Shown: positions 60,434 to 64,000 of the stretch, piece by piece
How the letters are laid out: each line of letters opens with the position of its first letter
Position numbering within the stretch: position 1 is the first letter of the stretch
Source: Yponomeuta sedellus
Taxonomy: Eukaryota; Arthropoda; Insecta; Lepidoptera; Yponomeutidae
Assembly: GCA_934045075.1 (NCBI GenBank)
Contig: OW203722.1
Coordinates: 12,517,796 to 12,581,795 of the forward strand
DNA: 64,000 bases
Direction of reading: 5' to 3'
The notes under the pieces: model-generated
What the model was told of the DNA's origin: nothing
Seen by the model: the letters and a program-made list of their open reading frames with translations, nothing else
Databases searched by the model: none
Translations under genes and position numbers: made by a program

Positions 60434-61491
60434 CGGAGACGGTCCCCCCGTCCGCTCAGAGCCGGGGTCCCGCAAGGCTCCGTGCTCTCCCCCCTCCTGT
60501 ACATTTCGTACACAAATGACATTCCCATTCCCGGCGATGGGGTCCAATTGTCACTTTTTGCCGACGACACCGCACTCTACTGCAAGAGTCGGCAGATGTC
60601 GTGTATCCTCCGCAAACTCCAACCCGCGATCGATAAGCTAGGAGCCTGGTTCAGACTATGGCGCATCGAGGTCAACCCGGAGAAAAGCACGGCTGTGCGT
60701 TTTGAACACAAGCGTGGACGGTTTCTCGGCGAGGACCCCCCCATTCGCATGTTAGGGACCCCAGTCCCCTGGCAAAAATCCGCCAAGTACCTAGGTGTCA
60801 TTTTAGATAGGAACCTGACTTTCGTCCCACACATCCGGAAGGTGACCCGGACAGCCCGATTTTACCTAGGCCGCCTATCATCCATGATAGGCCGGCATAG
60901 TAGGATGTCAGCTAGGAACAAGCGAACGCTCTATAAGGTTTGCATTCGTCCCGTGATGACTTACGCGGCACCCGTCTTCGCTCACGCGTCCCCCTCAGCC
61001 CTGTACGGACTGCAGAGGGTACAGAACATTTTTATTCGTAGGGCACTGAACGCTCACTAGTGCGTCAGGAACGCAGACCTACATCGGGACATGGAAATCC
61101 CAACCATGCAGCAATTTATTAGGTCCCTCTCAGAGACGTTCTTCAGCACTGCTGAAGAACATCCCAACCCCCTGATCCGCGAAGCAGCGGCTTACTCTCC
61201 GCCCACGACGGACCCACGTTACCTGGTGCGCAGGCCCAGGAACGTACCTTGTTGACCCGCCCGACAAATTGTCGTCTGACCTGAACCACCTCTTAGAGGC
61301 TCGGTCCCAGTCAGACGCGCCCACCTCCTCTGCCAGTGTCCCCCCTAGGGGGGGCACTGCTCTTTCATAGCAGTTTTGTAATATAAACTCTTCTAAGCGG
61401 ACGCTCCGCTAGGGAGCTCCGCTGTGCGCCCTCCTCGGCCTCGAGGGGGGTCGCTCCCGATGTGGGTTTAGGGGTCTCTAGGACCAAAACC
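60434..61491 (+). mobile_element. Nested Jockey-type LINE fragment
   Basis: The inverted 5' fragment runs without a break from the mirror of 60433 to the mirror of 61492, so 60434-61491 is an insertion into this copy only. It encodes the 3' half of a non-LTR RT, then a GC-rich 3' region with 'gcggacgctccgctagggag'. I see neither a poly-A tail nor a target duplication. Confidence 0.8.
60437..61254 (+). pseudogene. Jockey-clade reverse transcriptase, C-terminal part
   Basis: The translation contains AGVPQGSVLSPLLY (motif B), LSLFADDTALY (catalytic ADD), WRIEVNPEKS and KYLGVILDRNLTF. The C-terminal half continues with RPVMTYAAPVFAH, then TAG at about 61058-61060, and on in frame through NADLHRDMEIPTMQQFI and LVRRPRNVPC. 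The endonuclease and the first RT motifs are absent, so it is a 5'-truncated copy. The premature stop and later stops show it is dead. Confidence 0.85.
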
Positions 61492-61670
61492 AGTCCCAAG
61501 GTGGTGTTTAGTGGGTAGGCGCACTTCTTGTGAGTCCCACATTGGCAGCACGGCCGGGTCCGTGCTGTTATGCATGAGCATTCACCACCTCCCTCCCCCG
61601 TGTCCTCCGGAGGGTGCCCTTTATAGGGTTAAAAAAAAAAAAGCGGAGACGGTCACTTGCATTTGGGAGC

Positions 61671-61711
61671 CTGAGGATGCCTCGTGTTAGAGGCGAAACG
61701 CGTCGCGTGTT
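61671..61711 (+). ncRNA. Hammerhead-ribozyme-like core in the Penelope terminal region
   Basis: CTGAGGA (61671-61677) fits the CUGANGA box. GCCTC...GAGGC can form stem II and GAAA follows at 61695. 'ACGCG-UCG-CGUGU' can form stem III with a three-base loop, leaving U at 61711 as the possible cleavage-site base. Penelope-like elements are known to carry minimal hammerheads in this region. One extra base (T61678) between the core A and stem II, and weak stem I pairing, speak against full activity. Confidence 0.4.
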
Positions 61712-61869
61712 TACTCACACAAGTATTGGTGTTGGTGTGTTCGTGTCTTGCTTCTGCTTGAAAAAGTGGGAGGGAGGGCGGTGCATTAGCTAACCGCATG
61801 GTGCTTGTGGGATTTTTGGCGGAATTTAGCAAAGTAATTTTAACTTTTTATTGCTATTTAAAAATCAGT

Positions 61870-64000
61870 CTTGTACACTAACTACCTCCTACTTCTCTTT
61901 AGGATTCCTAAATACATACGTTCATAGTAGTGGAAATGCAAACAAAAGATACAATCCCAATAGATTCGAATGTAATTTTCACAAACAAAACACACATTTA
62001 TATAAATTAAGCTAATTATAAATCGGAGTGCGCTTTACACGAGTGACGCGCTGTCAGCAATGTGTTTCAATAAGGCTGATACACTTAATTAGATCCATAT
62101 TTCACCGGGCACTGTTACATAAATTTAAAATTCATGTCACATCTTGATCAATATTGTATTTTATTATTTTTGAAGCAACAAAGCAATTTGGAACCTGCGT
62201 TATGACTTTTGATTTCGGATCGGTAATTACTGGAAATGCCTCCAAACTGATGTGAAAATTTAACAAATAGAGAAAAATAAATCTTTTTTTAAAACAATGG
62301 CCCGTATGTGGCGGGCGTCATTTACCGTTGCAGTGGCGCCGTGCATTAATTCATTAAACTGTTGCCAGTATTTGCTCATTATACTGCAAACAAGCTTTTG
62401 ACAATAGGATTAATTGGGTCACACCGGGTTCACTATGTCCTATTATTACTTAATTTAGAATCCAGATGCAATTCCAAATATAGCCCTTAGGCATATAATT
62501 TGGGTTGCTCGCTTAAACATATTATCACGTTAACAACACTCAATAGGATAGGTAGAGTTAGCCTTTAGTTAGCCAAATGTTGGACAGTATGCTTAGATCA
62601 AATCATTTGTGAACATAACTCTATTCAGTTTGATTAAATGACACGCTAGGTTGGCTTACAATCAAATATGCAAATTATTCGTAACATCAATAGATACGAG
62701 TACGCAGTAAGTTTGGGTATAAGGTTCTTGATACTATACAAATATGCTCATAGACTCTATTGTTATTATGATTTTTTTTATCCCTTTTATCGTTATCTTA
62801 TTGTACACAAGTTAAGTTAAAAATGGCAATGCTACAAGCTTTGAATGTTTATTAGTTACGAGTACTACGAAACTACGAAATACTACGAAAACCTGCTCCT
62901 AGACATAATGTAAGGAAGAGATTTTAAGTAATTCACGAATTCTTAAAACTGTTGTTACATGGAGCATGCTGTGTCGATGCACCCTTTAACATTTTATCGA
63001 CTGTAATAAAATCAGTATATTATAGAAAAAATAAATATGGTCTGATGGATAAAATGAAGAAAAGAAGAAAATGCGGATATTCAAGGCATTATCCTGCACT
63101 AAGTTATGAAAAATATTTTTATGTTTCTATACCTAGTATTAATAATAATACGTATAGGAAAACAAAAAAATATTCCAAACATCTGTAATTTAATTATGCA
63201 TCATACCTCAAACATTCAAACAAGTTTGCTAATTTTATAACAATAATTATTAAAAAGTTAAAATTGTGCGAGTGAGACAGCTTCCTCCACCTAAGAACTG
63301 TCTTAATTTTCTGTCTTTATAGTGAGAAATCCGAAGAGACAAAAGTAAGTACGTGAAATTCTCAATTTAGGGTACGATGAGATATTCACTAAAATTACGA
63401 TGCAGACATGAAAACTCGACGCAAGCTTACCTAAATGGTTATCTAATTAATGTAAAAAAATATTTTTATCTATATTTGTTGCTTAATAATTTTCGAAAAA
63501 TTACAGTATATTCTTGAGGAGCCTTGGGGTGCTAAAAGCGCCACCAATGGAATAAAAATCATAACTTATTTTATGATACGTTTTTTGCAAGAAGTAAACT
63601 TGCAATTTTTTTTTGGAAAAGCACTATGACAACTATTTTTAGAATGAAATAAAGTGAAAATGGCTCCATATCACTCCTACGTAACAATTTTGGATCACCC
63701 ACTACTTAAAAATATCTGTCGTAGAGGGATGTAGGCTCCACACAGTTTTCCGCTGAGTTTATTTTAGGTGTGTTCAGAGCTATGTGGGGCAGGATGTCGA
63801 TGAAATACGGATCGCGCTTTAGCGCAATTTTGGAACAATGAGGTGGGAAATTGCTTCTCTGCTACATAGAGTCGAAAGGTGGTGTCGGAAATCACCGTTG
63901 CATTTCTTCGAAATCGATGTGTTTTCGGGCTATCATTTAGATATTTATGTTACTGTGTTGGGTTACCTTCTTAGTGCTCTCACCCATAATATTCTTTATA
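61870..64000. other. No gene recognised
   Basis: AT-rich DNA with no supported exon. 63525-63655 is a diverged member of the 'agcgccaccaatggaa' repeat also at 22.9, 23.1 and 29.7 kb. Confidence 0.45.

Larger units (their letters stand above)
57165..61853 (+). mobile_element. Penelope-like retroelement (complete insertion)
   Basis: 'ctatttaaaaatcag' stands at 57150-57164 and 61854-61868 as a 15-bp target duplication; its first bases also match the element end. The insert begins with an inverted fragment (57165 to about 57855) and continues with a direct copy: leader, RT, GIY-YIG, terminal region. A terminal segment ('ggcggaatttagcaaagtaa' and neighbours) occurs inverted at 57204-57248, direct at 57859-57905 and direct at 61812-61853. 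Such LTR-like, variably oriented ends and 10-15 bp duplications are characteristic of Penelope-like elements. Confidence 0.88.

Overview
The window is animal nuclear DNA, almost certainly from a moth or butterfly. Genes are split by AT-rich introns, most of the sequence is non-coding, and short 'gtaggtac'-type strings are everywhere. The dispersed repeats are of lepidopteran type: a 5S-rRNA-derived SINE, tRNA-derived SINEs with lepidopteran tails, mariner, and a Penelope-like element. There is no bacterial, organellar or viral gene content. The lepidopteran call rests on recognising repeats by eye, not on a database search.

Layout. 0-3 kb: a plus-strand gene assembled here from six exons, a PPP1R36-like protein (protein phosphatase 1 regulatory subunit 36 family). 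3-8 kb: purine-rich low-complexity DNA, a mariner stump, rearranged SINEs and a 5S-derived SINE. 8-11 kb: a THAP zinc-finger exon, then a broken Crypton-type tyrosine recombinase lying between two palindrome clusters. 10.86-12.6 kb: a mobile element made of 309-bp monomers, each with a tRNA-like module; four monomers are direct, the end is inverted, and a 13-bp target duplication flanks it. 17-20.1 kb: a second, minus-strand PPP1R36-like gene of seven exons whose exon lengths and phases match the first. 20.4-26.2 kb: a roughly 2.4-3 kb-arm inverted repeat holding THAP first exons, a hAT transposase C-terminus and SINE tails. 27.2 kb: a second, smaller insertion of the tRNA-bearing element with a 12-bp target duplication. 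32.2 and 48.3 kb: two compound tetranucleotide microsatellites of about 1 kb each.

34-57 kb is poorer in repeats and contains one convincing new gene start, an exon at 39.4 kb that begins with a signal peptide and ends at a splice donor. The following kilobases probably contain its first intron. A mariner element with a stop codon and an internal deletion sits at 45.4-46.6 kb. 57.15-61.87 kb is a Penelope-like retroelement with reverse transcriptase and GIY-YIG endonuclease. It has a 15-bp target duplication, an inverted 5' fragment that crosses a head-to-tail junction, and a nested Jockey-type LINE fragment.

The host genes do not form a unit. The two PPP1R36-like genes are convergent paralogues about 14 kb apart. 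The rest is mostly a record of transposition, with recurring 5' inversions at target-primed insertions.
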